Made by a program: the position numbers and the translations under genes. From Bombilactobacillus mellifer (lineage in GTDB: Bacteria; Bacillota; Bacilli; Lactobacillales; Lactobacillaceae), in assembly GCF_000970795.1 (NCBI RefSeq), contig NZ_KQ034028.1:472127-536126 (forward strand): DNA of 64,000 nt, in the 5' to 3' direction. Of this stretch, positions 55,231-64,000 are shown piece after piece (the stretch's first letter is position 1; each line of letters begins with the position of its first letter). The notes beneath the pieces are model-generated. The model did not search any database, was not told the origin of the DNA, and was given only the letters and a program-made list of their open reading frames with translations.

Positions 55231-55323
55231 TTTTTAAAACTCAAGCATTTCTAAATATGCGGGAAGCATGAGGTTAACCCAAATTAGGCTAGCGTTCGCT
55301 GTAATTAACGCCAAACCGGATAG

Positions 55324-55352
55324 TTGCATTTTCTGGAGCAACTTGCTATAAT
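55324..55352 (+). promoter_or_regulatory. Promoter of the cggR-gap-pgk-tpi-eno operon
   Basis: TTGCAT and a perfect TATAAT separated by 17 bases, leaving a leader of about 100 bases before cggR that contains the putative CggR operator. Confidence 0.75.
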
Positions 55353-55410
55353 TTCAAATGTGAGCTAAGGATTTTAGCTTGCATATATTTTTTGATTTGA
55401 TGGGTCTGAA

Positions 55411-55455
55411 TGTGACACACAGGGACGTTTTAGATCCCACCGTCAGGACGTGCTC
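55411..55455 (+). promoter_or_regulatory. Putative CggR operator
   Basis: TGTGACACACAGGGACG, a GGGAC/ATCCC inverted pair (55422-55438) and a second AGGACG at 55445 (23 bases after the first). B. subtilis CggR binds tandem CGGGAC-N6-TGTC repeats between promoter and gene; position and core GGGAC agree, spacing is not identical. Confidence 0.5.
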
Positions 55456-55460
55456 TTATA

Positions 55461-56501
55461 ATGGATAATTGGGATTGGATTAATACTGTGGCGCCTGATT
55501 TTTGGCAAGAAATTCAGCAGCGTTATCGTATTTTGCAGCGCATTCACTGGATGCAACCCATTGGTCGGCGAGTTTTAGCTGCCGAATTAGATTTATCCGA
55601 GCGGGTTTTACGACGTGAAACGGATCTTTTCCGCCAAACGGGTTTAATCGAAATGTCTAAGTCCGGGATGTTGTTAACAGAACTAGGAGTTCAAGTAACA
55701 CAACAACTGGATCATTTGTTGCGCAATGTAAATGACAATTCGATGATGGGCGAGCAACTGGCTAAACATTTGGGAATTAAGCAAGCAATAATTGTTCCTG
55801 GAAATAGTGAGCGCCATGCTAAAGTTTTGGATTTAATGGGACGCGAATTAAATCGTCTTTTAAATCAATGTTTGCCTCCCGGTTGCAATACGGTGGCCGT
55901 TATGGGAGGCACCACAATGGCAGCAGTCGCCCAGCAGTTATTGCCTAGTTTAACGCAGAATCGACAGTTATTGTTTGTTCCCGCTCGCGGAGGTCTAGGT
56001 GAATCAGTTGCCATTCAGGCAAATACAGTTTGTGCCGAAATGGCTGCCCATAGTGGTGGTCGTTATCGCGCGCTTTATGTTCCTGAGGATATTAGTTCCC
56101 AAAGTGTTAAACCACTGCTCAAAGAGCCGGTGGTGAAGGCAGTTTTGGATTTAATTAATCAGGCTAATGTGGTGATTAATGGCATTGGCCGCGCTCAGGT
56201 AATGGCGCAGCGGCGACATATGTCATCTGCTGAAATTCAGTATTTGGAAGAAAAAAAAGCAGTTTCCGAAGCTTTTGGTAACTTTTTAAATGCTGCAGGT
56301 GAAGTAGTCTACCGCGTTCCGAAAATTGGCTTACAAGTTTCGGATTTAATTAACATTTCGTATGTGATTACTATTGCCGGCGGACCGCAAAAAGTTCAGG
56401 CAATCGAATCATATATGAAAATCGCACCTCAGCAGACAATTTTGATTACTGATGAGGCAGCAGCAAAATTGATTTTAAGGGGTCAAGAACCTTTAAAATA
56501 A
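55461..56501 (+). CDS. cggR: Central glycolytic genes regulator CggR
   Basis: 346 residues, SorC/DeoR-type. N-terminal winged helix (ILQRIHWMQPIGRRVLAAEL, ERVLRRETDLFRQTGL) and a C-terminal effector domain with VAVMGGTTMAAVAQQ and GIGRAQVM. Represses the operon it opens and is relieved by fructose-1,6-bisphosphate. The ribosome site before ATG is weak. 30 bases before gap. Confidence 0.94.
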   Translation: MDNWDWINTVAPDFWQEIQQRYRILQRIHWMQPIGRRVLAAELDLSERVLRRETDLFRQTGLIEMSKSGMLLTELGVQVTQQLDHLLRNVNDNSMMGEQLAKHLGIKQAIIVPGNSERHAKVLDLMGRELNRLLNQCLPPGCNTVAVMGGTTMAAVAQQLLPSLTQNRQLLFVPARGGLGESVAIQANTVCAEMAAHSGGRYRALYVPEDISSQSVKPLLKEPVVKAVLDLINQANVVINGIGRAQVMAQRRHMSSAEIQYLEEKKAVSEAFGNFLNAAGEVVYRVPKIGLQVSDLINISYVITIAGGPQKVQAIESYMKIAPQQTILITDEAAAKLILRGQEPLK

Positions 56502-56531
56502 AACATTTTTCCTGAAGGAGGAAATCTAAAC

Positions 56532-57551
56532 ATGGCTACAAAAGTAGGTATTAATGGTTTCGGACGTATTGGTCGTTTGGCTTTACGTCGTATTTATGAA
56601 GTTGCAAATGATGATTTGGAAGTTGTTGCAATTAACGACTTAACATCACCAGATATGTTGGCACATTTGCTTAAATATGATACAGCTCATGGTAATTTCC
56701 AACATGAAGTATCAGCTGCAGATAATGCTATTGTAGTAGATGGCAAAACAATCCCGGTTTATGCTGAATCCGATGCACGCAATATTCCTTGGGTAAAGAA
56801 CGACGGCGTAGAACTAGTTTTGGAAAGTACTGGTTTTTACACTTCCAAAGAAAAGGCTCAAGCTCATTTAGATGCTGGTGCTAAGAAAGTCTTGATCTCA
56901 GCTCCTGCAGGTGATTTGAAGACGGTGGTTTATGGTGTTAACGACGATACCATTACTAAAGATGATCAAATTATTTCTGCTGCTTCTTGCACAACCAACT
57001 GCTTGGCTCCAGCAGCTAAAGCTTTGAATGATGCTTTTGGCATTCAAACAGGAACAATGACGACAATTCATGCTTATACAGCTACGCAAAAATTGCAAGA
57101 TGGTCCTGATCGTGGTGGCAACAAGCGTAATGCGCGGGCTGCTGCACAAAACATTATTCCACATTCAACCGGGGCTGCTAAAGCTATTGGTTTAGTTATT
57201 CCAGAATTAAAGGGCAAATTAGACGGTCATGCACAACGTGTACCAGTAATTACCGGTTCTTTGACTGAGTTAGTAGCAGTCTTGGACAAGAAAGTTACTG
57301 CTGACGAAGTTAATGCTGCTGTGAAGAAAGTTACTGAAGGCAATGAATCCTTTGGTTACAACGATGACGAAATTGTTTCTTCCGATATTATTGGTACTGA
57401 ATTTGGTTCGGTATTCGATCCAACTCAAACCCAAGTGGTTGAAGGTGCTAATGGTGCCCAAGTAGTCAAAGTAGTTGCTTGGTACGACAATGAATCTGGT
57501 TTTACTGCACAAATGATCCGTACTTTACAAAAATTTGCTAGCTTATTGTAA
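56532..57551 (+). CDS. gap: Glyceraldehyde-3-phosphate dehydrogenase
   Basis: 339 residues. NAD-binding [17 protein letters not shown] and the catalytic Cys in [16 protein letters not shown]. Strong AAGGAGGAAA site and codon choice typical of high expression. A terminator-like hairpin follows before pgk. Confidence 0.97.
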   Translation: MATKVGINGFGRIGRLALRRIYEVANDDLEVVAINDLTSPDMLAHLLKYDTAHGNFQHEVSAADNAIVVDGKTIPVYAESDARNIPWVKNDGVELVLESTGFYTSKEKAQAHLDAGAKKVLISAPAGDLKTVVYGVNDDTITKDDQIISAASCTTNCLAPAAKALNDAFGIQTGTMTTIHAYTATQKLQDGPDRGGNKRNARAAAQNIIPHSTGAAKAIGLVIPELKGKLDGHAQRVPVITGSLTELVAVLDKKVTADEVNAAVKKVTEGNESFGYNDDEIVSSDIIGTEFGSVFDPTQTQVVEGANGAQVVKVVAWYDNESGFTAQMIRTLQKFASLL

Positions 57552-57592
57552 TCGATAATTCAATTTATTGTATTAGTTTTGATTACGTGATG

Positions 57593-57628
57593 AAGGCGGA
57601 GGGAGGCTCACTCCTTCGGCCTTTTTTG
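57593..57628 (+). terminator. Terminator or attenuator between gap and pgk
   Basis: AAGGC-GGAGGGAG pairs with CTCCTTC-GGCCTT, followed by TTTTTT. Partial termination here would give more gap than pgk-tpi-eno transcript. The ribosome site of pgk lies just beyond. Confidence 0.8.
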
Positions 57629-57651
57629 TTGAAAATTAGGAGGCTGTTTGA

Positions 57652-58866
57652 ATGGCAAAAATGATTGTTTCGGACATTGATCTCAAGAATAAAAAAGTTC
57701 TAATGCGGGCAGATTTCAATGTACCGGTCAAAGATAACCAAATTACCAATGATAATCGTATTGTAGCAGCTTTGCCCACGATTAAATATATTATTGAGCA
57801 TCAGGGTAAACTGATTTTACTATCGCACTTAGGGCGCGTGAAAAGTGATGCGGATAAACAAGCTTTGACTTTAGCTCCTGTAGCACAACGTCTAGGCGAA
57901 TTATTAAATCAGGAAGTCAAATTTGTACCGGTCAATGAAGGTGCCGAATTAGAAGCTGCGATTAACGCTATGCAAGCGGGTGAAGTTATTTTAATGGAAA
58001 ACACCCGTTTTCAAGATATTGATAACGATTTTGGAAAACGTGAAAGCAAAAATGATCCTAAGTTAGGTCAATATTGGGCTTCTTTAGGTGACGTTTTTGT
58101 CAATGATGCTTTTGGAACTGCTCATCGGGCTCATGCTTCCAATGTCGGCATTTCTCAAGCCATGCAAGCAGCCGGCAAACCCGTTGCAGCCGGTTTCTTA
58201 ATGGAAAAAGAAATCAAATTCTTAGGTAACGCTGTGGAAAATCCCGTACATCCTTTCGTGACGATTTTAGGTGGTGCCAAGGTTTCTGATAAAATCGCGG
58301 TGATTGAAAACTTAATCCCTAAGTCTGATCATATTTTAATCGGTGGGGGTATGGCTTATACCTTTTTAGCTGCGCAAGGACACCAGATTGGAAAATCCTT
58401 ATTTGAAGAAGACCGAGTGCCAATGGCTAAAGATTTATTAGCTAAAGCTGGGGATAAAATTGTGTTACCAGTTGATCACGTGGTAGCGGCTGAATTTTCC
58501 AATGATGCTCCACATACAACCACTCCGGATGTGGAAATTCCTGCCGATCAGATGGCCTTAGATATTGGACCGAAGACAATTCAATTATTTGAAGATAAAT
58601 TAGCAGGTGCTAAAACTGTCGTTTGGAATGGACCAATGGGTGCTTTTGAAATGAGCAACTTTGCTAATGGTACTTTACAAGTGGGTCGTGCTTTGGGTGA
58701 TTTACAAGGTGCGACGACAATTGTTGGCGGCGGTGATTCCACTGCTGCAGCACAACAATTAGGTATTGCCGATAAGCTGACTCATATTTCTACCGGCGGT
58801 GGGGCTTCTCTGGAATACCTAGAAGGTAAAGAATTGCCGGGAATTGCTTCCATTTCTGATAAATAA
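57652..58866 (+). CDS. pgk: Phosphoglycerate kinase
   Basis: 404 residues. [42 protein letters not shown] and [11 protein letters not shown] are the family motifs. First ATP-forming step of lower glycolysis. AGGAGG upstream of ATG. Confidence 0.97.
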   Translation: MAKMIVSDIDLKNKKVLMRADFNVPVKDNQITNDNRIVAALPTIKYIIEHQGKLILLSHLGRVKSDADKQALTLAPVAQRLGELLNQEVKFVPVNEGAELEAAINAMQAGEVILMENTRFQDIDNDFGKRESKNDPKLGQYWASLGDVFVNDAFGTAHRAHASNVGISQAMQAAGKPVAAGFLMEKEIKFLGNAVENPVHPFVTILGGAKVSDKIAVIENLIPKSDHILIGGGMAYTFLAAQGHQIGKSLFEEDRVPMAKDLLAKAGDKIVLPVDHVVAAEFSNDAPHTTTPDVEIPADQMALDIGPKTIQLFEDKLAGAKTVVWNGPMGAFEMSNFANGTLQVGRALGDLQGATTIVGGGDSTAAAQQLGIADKLTHISTGGGASLEYLEGKELPGIASISDK

Positions 58867-58886
58867 AGCAAAGGAGAGTTACACAT

Positions 58887-59642
58887 ATGCGAACACCAAT
58901 TATTGCGGGCAACTGGAAAATGAATAATAATCCAGAAGCTACGACACAATTTGTGAATGCAGTAAAAGATCATTTGCCAGCTAGTGATCAAGTAGAAGCA
59001 GTGATTGCTGCACCAGCGGTCGATTTGCCGGCTTTACTTGCTGCTGCTCAGGGCAGTAATTTAAAAACAGCGGCTGAAAATTGTTATTTTGAAAATTCCG
59101 GAGCGTTTACCGGAGAAACGAGTCCTCAGGTTTTACAAGAAATGGGGATTAATTATGTAGTCATTGGGCATTCGGAACGACGTGATTATTTCCATGAAAC
59201 AGATGCCGATGTCAATCGGAAGGCTCAGGCCGTTTTTGCCAACCAGATGATTCCTATTATTTGCTGTGGTGAAAGCTTAGCCAAGCGTGAAGCTGGGGAA
59301 GCACAAACTTGGGTTCAAAGTCAAGTTACTGCCGCTTTAAAGGACTTAAGTGCCGACCAAGTATCCCAATTAGTCATTGCCTATGAACCGATTTGGGCAA
59401 TTGGAACGGGCAAGACAGCGACTGCCGATCAGGCGCAAGAGATTTGTCAAGTGATTCGCCAAACCGTAGAGAAGCTTTATGACAAGACCGTAGCAGACCA
59501 AGTCCGAATTCAATATGGCGGTTCAGTTAAACCGGCTAATATCAAAGAACTAATGAGTAAGCCGGACATTGATGGCGGTTTAGTCGGAGGAGCCAGTTTA
59601 GATCCCGATTCTTATTTACAATTGGTGAATTATCAAGCGTAA
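58887..59642 (+). CDS. tpiA: Triosephosphate isomerase
   Basis: 251 residues. GNWKMN (substrate Lys), catalytic His in [10 protein letters not shown], catalytic Glu in [14 protein letters not shown] and phosphate loop [12 protein letters not shown]. 20 bases after pgk. Confidence 0.97.
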   Translation: MRTPIIAGNWKMNNNPEATTQFVNAVKDHLPASDQVEAVIAAPAVDLPALLAAAQGSNLKTAAENCYFENSGAFTGETSPQVLQEMGINYVVIGHSERRDYFHETDADVNRKAQAVFANQMIPIICCGESLAKREAGEAQTWVQSQVTAALKDLSADQVSQLVIAYEPIWAIGTGKTATADQAQEICQVIRQTVEKLYDKTVADQVRIQYGGSVKPANIKELMSKPDIDGGLVGGASLDPDSYLQLVNYQA

Positions 59643-59712
59643 TGTATTTATTTAGATTTCTTGAAATGCTAAAATTAAGTTATCAAACAAACAATCAAAG
59701 GAGATTAATTAA

Positions 59713-61008
<1,296 letters not shown>

Positions 61009-61025
61009 CTAAAAGTCAGTTGTTA

Positions 61026-61060
61026 AAAAAAGCAATTTCGTAATTGAAATTGCTTTTTTC
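61026..61060. terminator. Terminator after eno
   Basis: AAAAGCAATTTC/GAAATTGCTTTT with a 6-base loop and flanking A and T tracts; usable from both sides, also for the minus-strand gene at 61082. Confidence 0.9.
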
Positions 61061-61081
61061 TTTATCTAATAGAAACTCAAT

Positions 61082-61747
61082 TTAAAAACTAAGCAGCAAG
61101 ACTAAAATGATTCTTAAAAGACTAAAATAAGCTAAATTACGGGAATGCCGACCCCACTTTTGGAGAAAAAACATACTGCCGGTTCCGATAAAAAAGACTA
61201 TGCTTTGCTGCAGTGTAAGTTGTTTAAGCCCCAGTAAAGCTAAAATTACCAAACTCAGACACACTATTGCTAAAAGAATTTGCCCCCGCGATTTGACTAA
61301 GTGAACAATGACCACTAAAACATTGATTAATAAAAGGTTTAGAATCATCTGAGCTGAAACGAAATGTAACAGCGAAAAAATTAACATTGCACTGGTGAAA
61401 AAGGGGAGCACTAAATTGCCGACAATAGCGCGCATGGGTGATTTTTGAACAAGAAAGCAAAGCAGTAATTGGCACACAAACAAACACAATAAATAAAATG
61501 AGGGCTTAATGGCTTGATGGCAGAGAATTAAAATAATGGCTAAAATACTATATAAAACATTAAAATATTTGTTTGGATGAAAAGGGCCGATCAATGCGTA
61601 ATAAATAACTAACAACGCAACTAAGATAAAGGTGAATTTTGTTGGTGGATCCAGATGATAGGGATAATGCTGCATTAATAACACAGGATAGGCCGCGATG
61701 CTTAAAAAATAAAGGCATGTCGTAAGAATAGATTTCCAAATTTTCAT
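61082..61747 (-). CDS. Unknown polytopic membrane protein
   Basis: 221 residues, almost entirely hydrophobic with about seven to eight membrane segments; short charged loops such as QKSPMR, VKSRGQ and KWGRHSRN suggest the topology. No motif I recognise. ATG 61747 follows a short GAGGTAAAA ribosome site. Stands between the glycolytic operon and cfa, divergent from cfa. Confidence 0.75.
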   Translation of the reverse strand: MKIWKSILTTCLYFLSIAAYPVLLMQHYPYHLDPPTKFTFILVALLVIYYALIGPFHPNKYFNVLYSILAIILILCHQAIKPSFYLLCLFVCQLLLCFLVQKSPMRAIVGNLVLPFFTSAMLIFSLLHFVSAQMILNLLLINVLVVIVHLVKSRGQILLAIVCLSLVILALLGLKQLTLQQSIVFFIGTGSMFFLQKWGRHSRNLAYFSLLRIILVLLLSF

Positions 61748-61861
61748 TTTTTTACCTCATTATATAAAGCTGCTTTTATTCTACCTTAAATTAATCTTCG
61801 ATTTGAAGATCAGATTTAAAAGGTGTAGTGTTACTAATTGATAATTATTGAGGTGAATTGA

Positions 61862-63034
61862 ATGTTAGAGAAAACTTTTTATAAAGAATTGTTGAAGAAT
61901 TCATTTAATATCCCGTTAAAGGTAACTTATTGGGATCAAAAGACCGAACAGTATGGCACGGGTGATCCAGACATTCATATTACTATTCACAAACCGATTC
62001 CAATTAAAAGTATCATGAACAACGCTTCCTTGGCTTTAGGGGAAGCTTATATGAATAAGACGATTGAAATTGATGGTAGTATTGAAAAATTGATTTTAGC
62101 AGCTTATCAAAGCCGCAACAGTTTTTTATACAATAAAAAATTCAAACAATTTATGCCGACGCATACCCATTCCAAAAATGATGAGGAAGAGTTCGTCCAA
62201 GATCATTATGATATTGGTAATGATTTTTATAAATTATGGCTCGATGATACGATGACTTACTCTTGTGCTTATTTTGAAAAACCGGACGACACCTTGAAAC
62301 AAGCCCAGCTCAATAAAGTTCATCATATTTTAAAAAAACTCAATCCGCAACCGGGAAAAACTTTAGTAGATATTGGTTGTGGCTGGGGAACTTTGATGCT
62401 TACTGCTGCTCAAGAATATCATTTAAAAGTTACCGGAATCACCTTAAGCGAAGAACAATATGAGTACGTAGTACAGAAAATTAAAGATTTAAAGTTGACT
62501 GATTGTGCCGAGGTAAAATTAGTCGATTATCGGGAAATTAAAGATCAAAAATGGGATTACGTGGTCTCCGTCGGAATGTTTGAACATGTAGGTCATGAGG
62601 ATCTGCCAGAATATTTCCGAGATGTAGCACAGATGTTAGTTGATGGGGGCACAGCTTTAATTCATGGGATTACCCGTCAAGGAAGCGGAGCCTTGAATGC
62701 CTGGATTGATAAGTGGATTTTTCCTGGTGGTTATATTCCGGGTTTGACCGAAAATATTGATAATATTTTAAATGCGGGGCTCCAGTTGAGCGACATGGAA
62801 ATGTTGCGGCGCCATTATCAACGTACCTTAGAAATTTGGGAACAAAATTTTCAAGCTCATCGTGCTGAGGTGACTCAAATGATGGATGAGCGCTTTAGCC
62901 GCATGTGGGAATTGTATCTGCAAGCTTGTGCAGCCTCTTTTGCTTCAGGCAATATTGACGTGGTGCAATATTTAATTAGTAAAGGGCCTTCAGGCACTAA
63001 TTTACCGATGACGAGAGATTACGTTTATCGCTAA
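61862..63034 (+). CDS. cfa: Cyclopropane-fatty-acyl-phospholipid synthase
   Basis: 390 residues. SAM-binding [13 protein letters not shown], the [22 protein letters not shown] substrate region, and [18 protein letters not shown]. Methylenates membrane lipid double bonds (lactobacillic acid formation) and adds acid and stress tolerance. GAGGTGA upstream of ATG. It uses SAM, made by metK next door. Confidence 0.95.
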   Translation: MLEKTFYKELLKNSFNIPLKVTYWDQKTEQYGTGDPDIHITIHKPIPIKSIMNNASLALGEAYMNKTIEIDGSIEKLILAAYQSRNSFLYNKKFKQFMPTHTHSKNDEEEFVQDHYDIGNDFYKLWLDDTMTYSCAYFEKPDDTLKQAQLNKVHHILKKLNPQPGKTLVDIGCGWGTLMLTAAQEYHLKVTGITLSEEQYEYVVQKIKDLKLTDCAEVKLVDYREIKDQKWDYVVSVGMFEHVGHEDLPEYFRDVAQMLVDGGTALIHGITRQGSGALNAWIDKWIFPGGYIPGLTENIDNILNAGLQLSDMEMLRRHYQRTLEIWEQNFQAHRAEVTQMMDERFSRMWELYLQACAASFASGNIDVVQYLISKGPSGTNLPMTRDYVYR

Positions 63035-63082
63035 GCAAACCAGCGCGGCTTTGTAAGAACACAGAATAATCAAGCTATAATG

Positions 63083-63125
63083 GCGGTTCATCCTGTTATC
63101 GAAAACAGACAGAACCGCTTTTTTA
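63083..63125 (+). terminator. Terminator after cfa
   Basis: GCGGTTC/GAACCGC outer stem with inner CTGTT/AACAG, followed by TTTTTTAT. Confidence 0.88.
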
Positions 63126-63195
63126 TTTGTGCCAGCGGTTTTTTCTGAAATTATCAAAAAACAATTTTAAAATTGTACTTGTAATATTAAATTTT

Positions 63196-63270
63196 GTGAT
63201 AACATGGTTAAGTTAATTAAATTCCTGATGGAGCAAATTATTTGCTTACCTGTAACCGAATTAAGGGGGA
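63196..63270 (+). promoter_or_regulatory. SMK-box (SAM-III) riboswitch of metK
   Basis: TGTAACCGAATTAAGGGGG at 63251-63269 matches the 3' core of the SMK box, in which the Shine-Dalgarno run is part of the structure. Upstream are AATTCCTGATGG, able to pair with the Shine-Dalgarno, and hairpin GCAA/TTGC. SAM binding hides the ribosome site. This class is typical of metK in Lactobacillales. Confidence 0.8.
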
Positions 63271-63276
63271 AAAATT

Positions 63277-64000
63277 TTGGAAAAAGAAAAACATTTTTTT
63301 ACGTCGGAATCAGTGTCAGAAGGACATCCTGATAAAATGGCAGATCAAATTAGCGACGCCATTTTAGATGCCATTTTAAAAGAAGATCCCAAGGCTCGGG
63401 TAGCTTGTGAAACTACAGTCACTACCGGTTTAGTATTGGTAGCGGGTGAAATAAGTACCAGTGCTTATGTGGATATTCAAAAAATTGTCCGCGATACGAT
63501 TCGAGAAATTGGCTACACGAATTCTGCTTATGGCTTTGATGCTGATACTTGTGCAGTGATTACGGCAATTGATCAACAATCACCGGACATTGCCCAAGGT
63601 GTAGATGATGCCTTGGAACAACGCGAACAAGTCAGCGATGACGATCCGTTCGATCAGATAGGAGCAGGCGATCAAGGCTTGATGTTTGGCTATGCTACAG
63701 ATGAAACACCCGAATATATGCCGCTACCGATCATGTTAGCACATAAATTAATGCGGCAGGTCACTACTGTTCGTAAACAGGGCCAATTAACTTATTTGCG
63801 CCCAGATTCCAAAGCACAAGTCACGGTAGAATACGATGATCAGCATCGGCCATTAAGAGTGGATACCGTGGTTTTAAGCACACAACATGATCCGGAAGTA
63901 TCCTTGACAGATTTAAAGCAAGACATCATTGAACAAGTCATTAAACCGGTTGTCCCGGCGCAGTTTTTAGATGAACAAACCAAATTTTTAATTAATCCTA
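63277..64000 (+). CDS. metK: S-adenosylmethionine synthetase MetK (partial, runs off window)
   Basis: First 241 codons; the gene continues past the end. TTG start behind [28 protein letters not shown] (ATP site), [15 protein letters not shown], and [12 protein letters not shown] (methionine adenosyltransferase signature). Makes SAM, of which corrin synthesis uses eight molecules per ring. Controlled by the SMK box. Confidence 0.95.
   Translation, partial: MEKEKHFFTSESVSEGHPDKMADQISDAILDAILKEDPKARVACETTVTTGLVLVAGEISTSAYVDIQKIVRDTIREIGYTNSAYGFDADTCAVITAIDQQSPDIAQGVDDALEQREQVSDDDPFDQIGAGDQGLMFGYATDETPEYMPLPIMLAHKLMRQVTTVRKQGQLTYLRPDSKAQVTVEYDDQHRPLRVDTVVLSTQHDPEVSLTDLKQDIIEQVIKPVVPAQFLDEQTKFLINP

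Overview
The window comes from a low-GC Gram-positive bacterium of the Lactobacillaceae. This rests on the AT-rich composition, AGGAGG-type ribosome sites, a tRNA cluster directly behind a 5S rRNA end, an SMK (SAM-III) riboswitch in front of metK, a cggR-gap-pgk-tpi-eno operon, and a pdu plus cbi/cob/hem cluster laid out much as in Lactobacillus (Limosilactobacillus) reuteri and related heterofermenters. I cannot name the species.

Layout: (1) 1-2360: the last bases of a 5S rRNA, then 26 tRNA genes on the + strand ending in an intrinsic terminator; a 237-bp block (fMet-Asp-Phe) occurs twice. (2) 2360-3980: AT-rich accessory stretch with one intact small gene (HNH-like motif), two eroded gene remnants, and a degenerate second copy of the tRNA-operon terminator. 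(3) 3987-6877: rapZ-yvcK-whiA. (4) 6900-26583: propanediol/glycerol-utilisation locus: a divergent PocR-type regulator, then pduABCDEGHKJLMN-O-glcG-PQWU, which builds a bacterial microcompartment with B12-dependent dehydratase. It is followed by a three-gene insert (tyrosine phosphatase, histidine phosphatase, CadD-like membrane protein), a reversed pduV, flavodoxin, a flavin reductase fused to an acetyltransferase domain, and a second cobalamin adenosyltransferase. (5) 26948-48868: a tightly overlapping anaerobic cobalamin operon: cobD, cbiABCDETFGHJ, cobA-hemD, cbiKL, the cobalt transporter cbiMNQO, cbiP, precorrin-2 dehydrogenase, hemC, cobU, cobS, cobC, hemD, cobT. (6) 48897-54818: homocysteine methyltransferase, an M20 amidohydrolase, clpP, an FMN reductase, rarA and an acetyltransferase. 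(7) 55117-61008: tRNA-Arg(CCG) and the glycolytic operon cggR-gap-pgk-tpiA-eno. (8) 61082-64000: an unknown membrane protein, cfa, and the 5' part of metK behind an SMK riboswitch.

How it works together: cobalt import (CbiMNQO) and the anaerobic corrin pathway make a cobamide. The flavodoxin, flavin reductase and PduO-type transferases plausibly reduce and adenosylate it. Adenosylcobamide serves PduCDE, which dehydrates 1,2-propanediol or glycerol inside the shell. PduP, PduL, PduW and PduQ then turn the aldehyde into acid (with ATP) and alcohol (with NAD+ regeneration). A cre site in front of pduA implies CcpA control on top of PocR.

Most notable points: hemA, hemB and hemL are absent from the cobalamin operon, so it starts at porphobilinogen; the GlcG-like half of PduO is a separate gene with its own amphipathic N-terminal helix, like five other proteins of the locus; the tyrosine phosphatase appears to start at AUU; the flavin reductase-acetyltransferase fusion sits where a cobalamin-reducing system is needed; and the whole pdu-cob block separates whiA from clpP, which are normally neighbours. 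I see no CRISPR array, prophage or intact insertion sequence.
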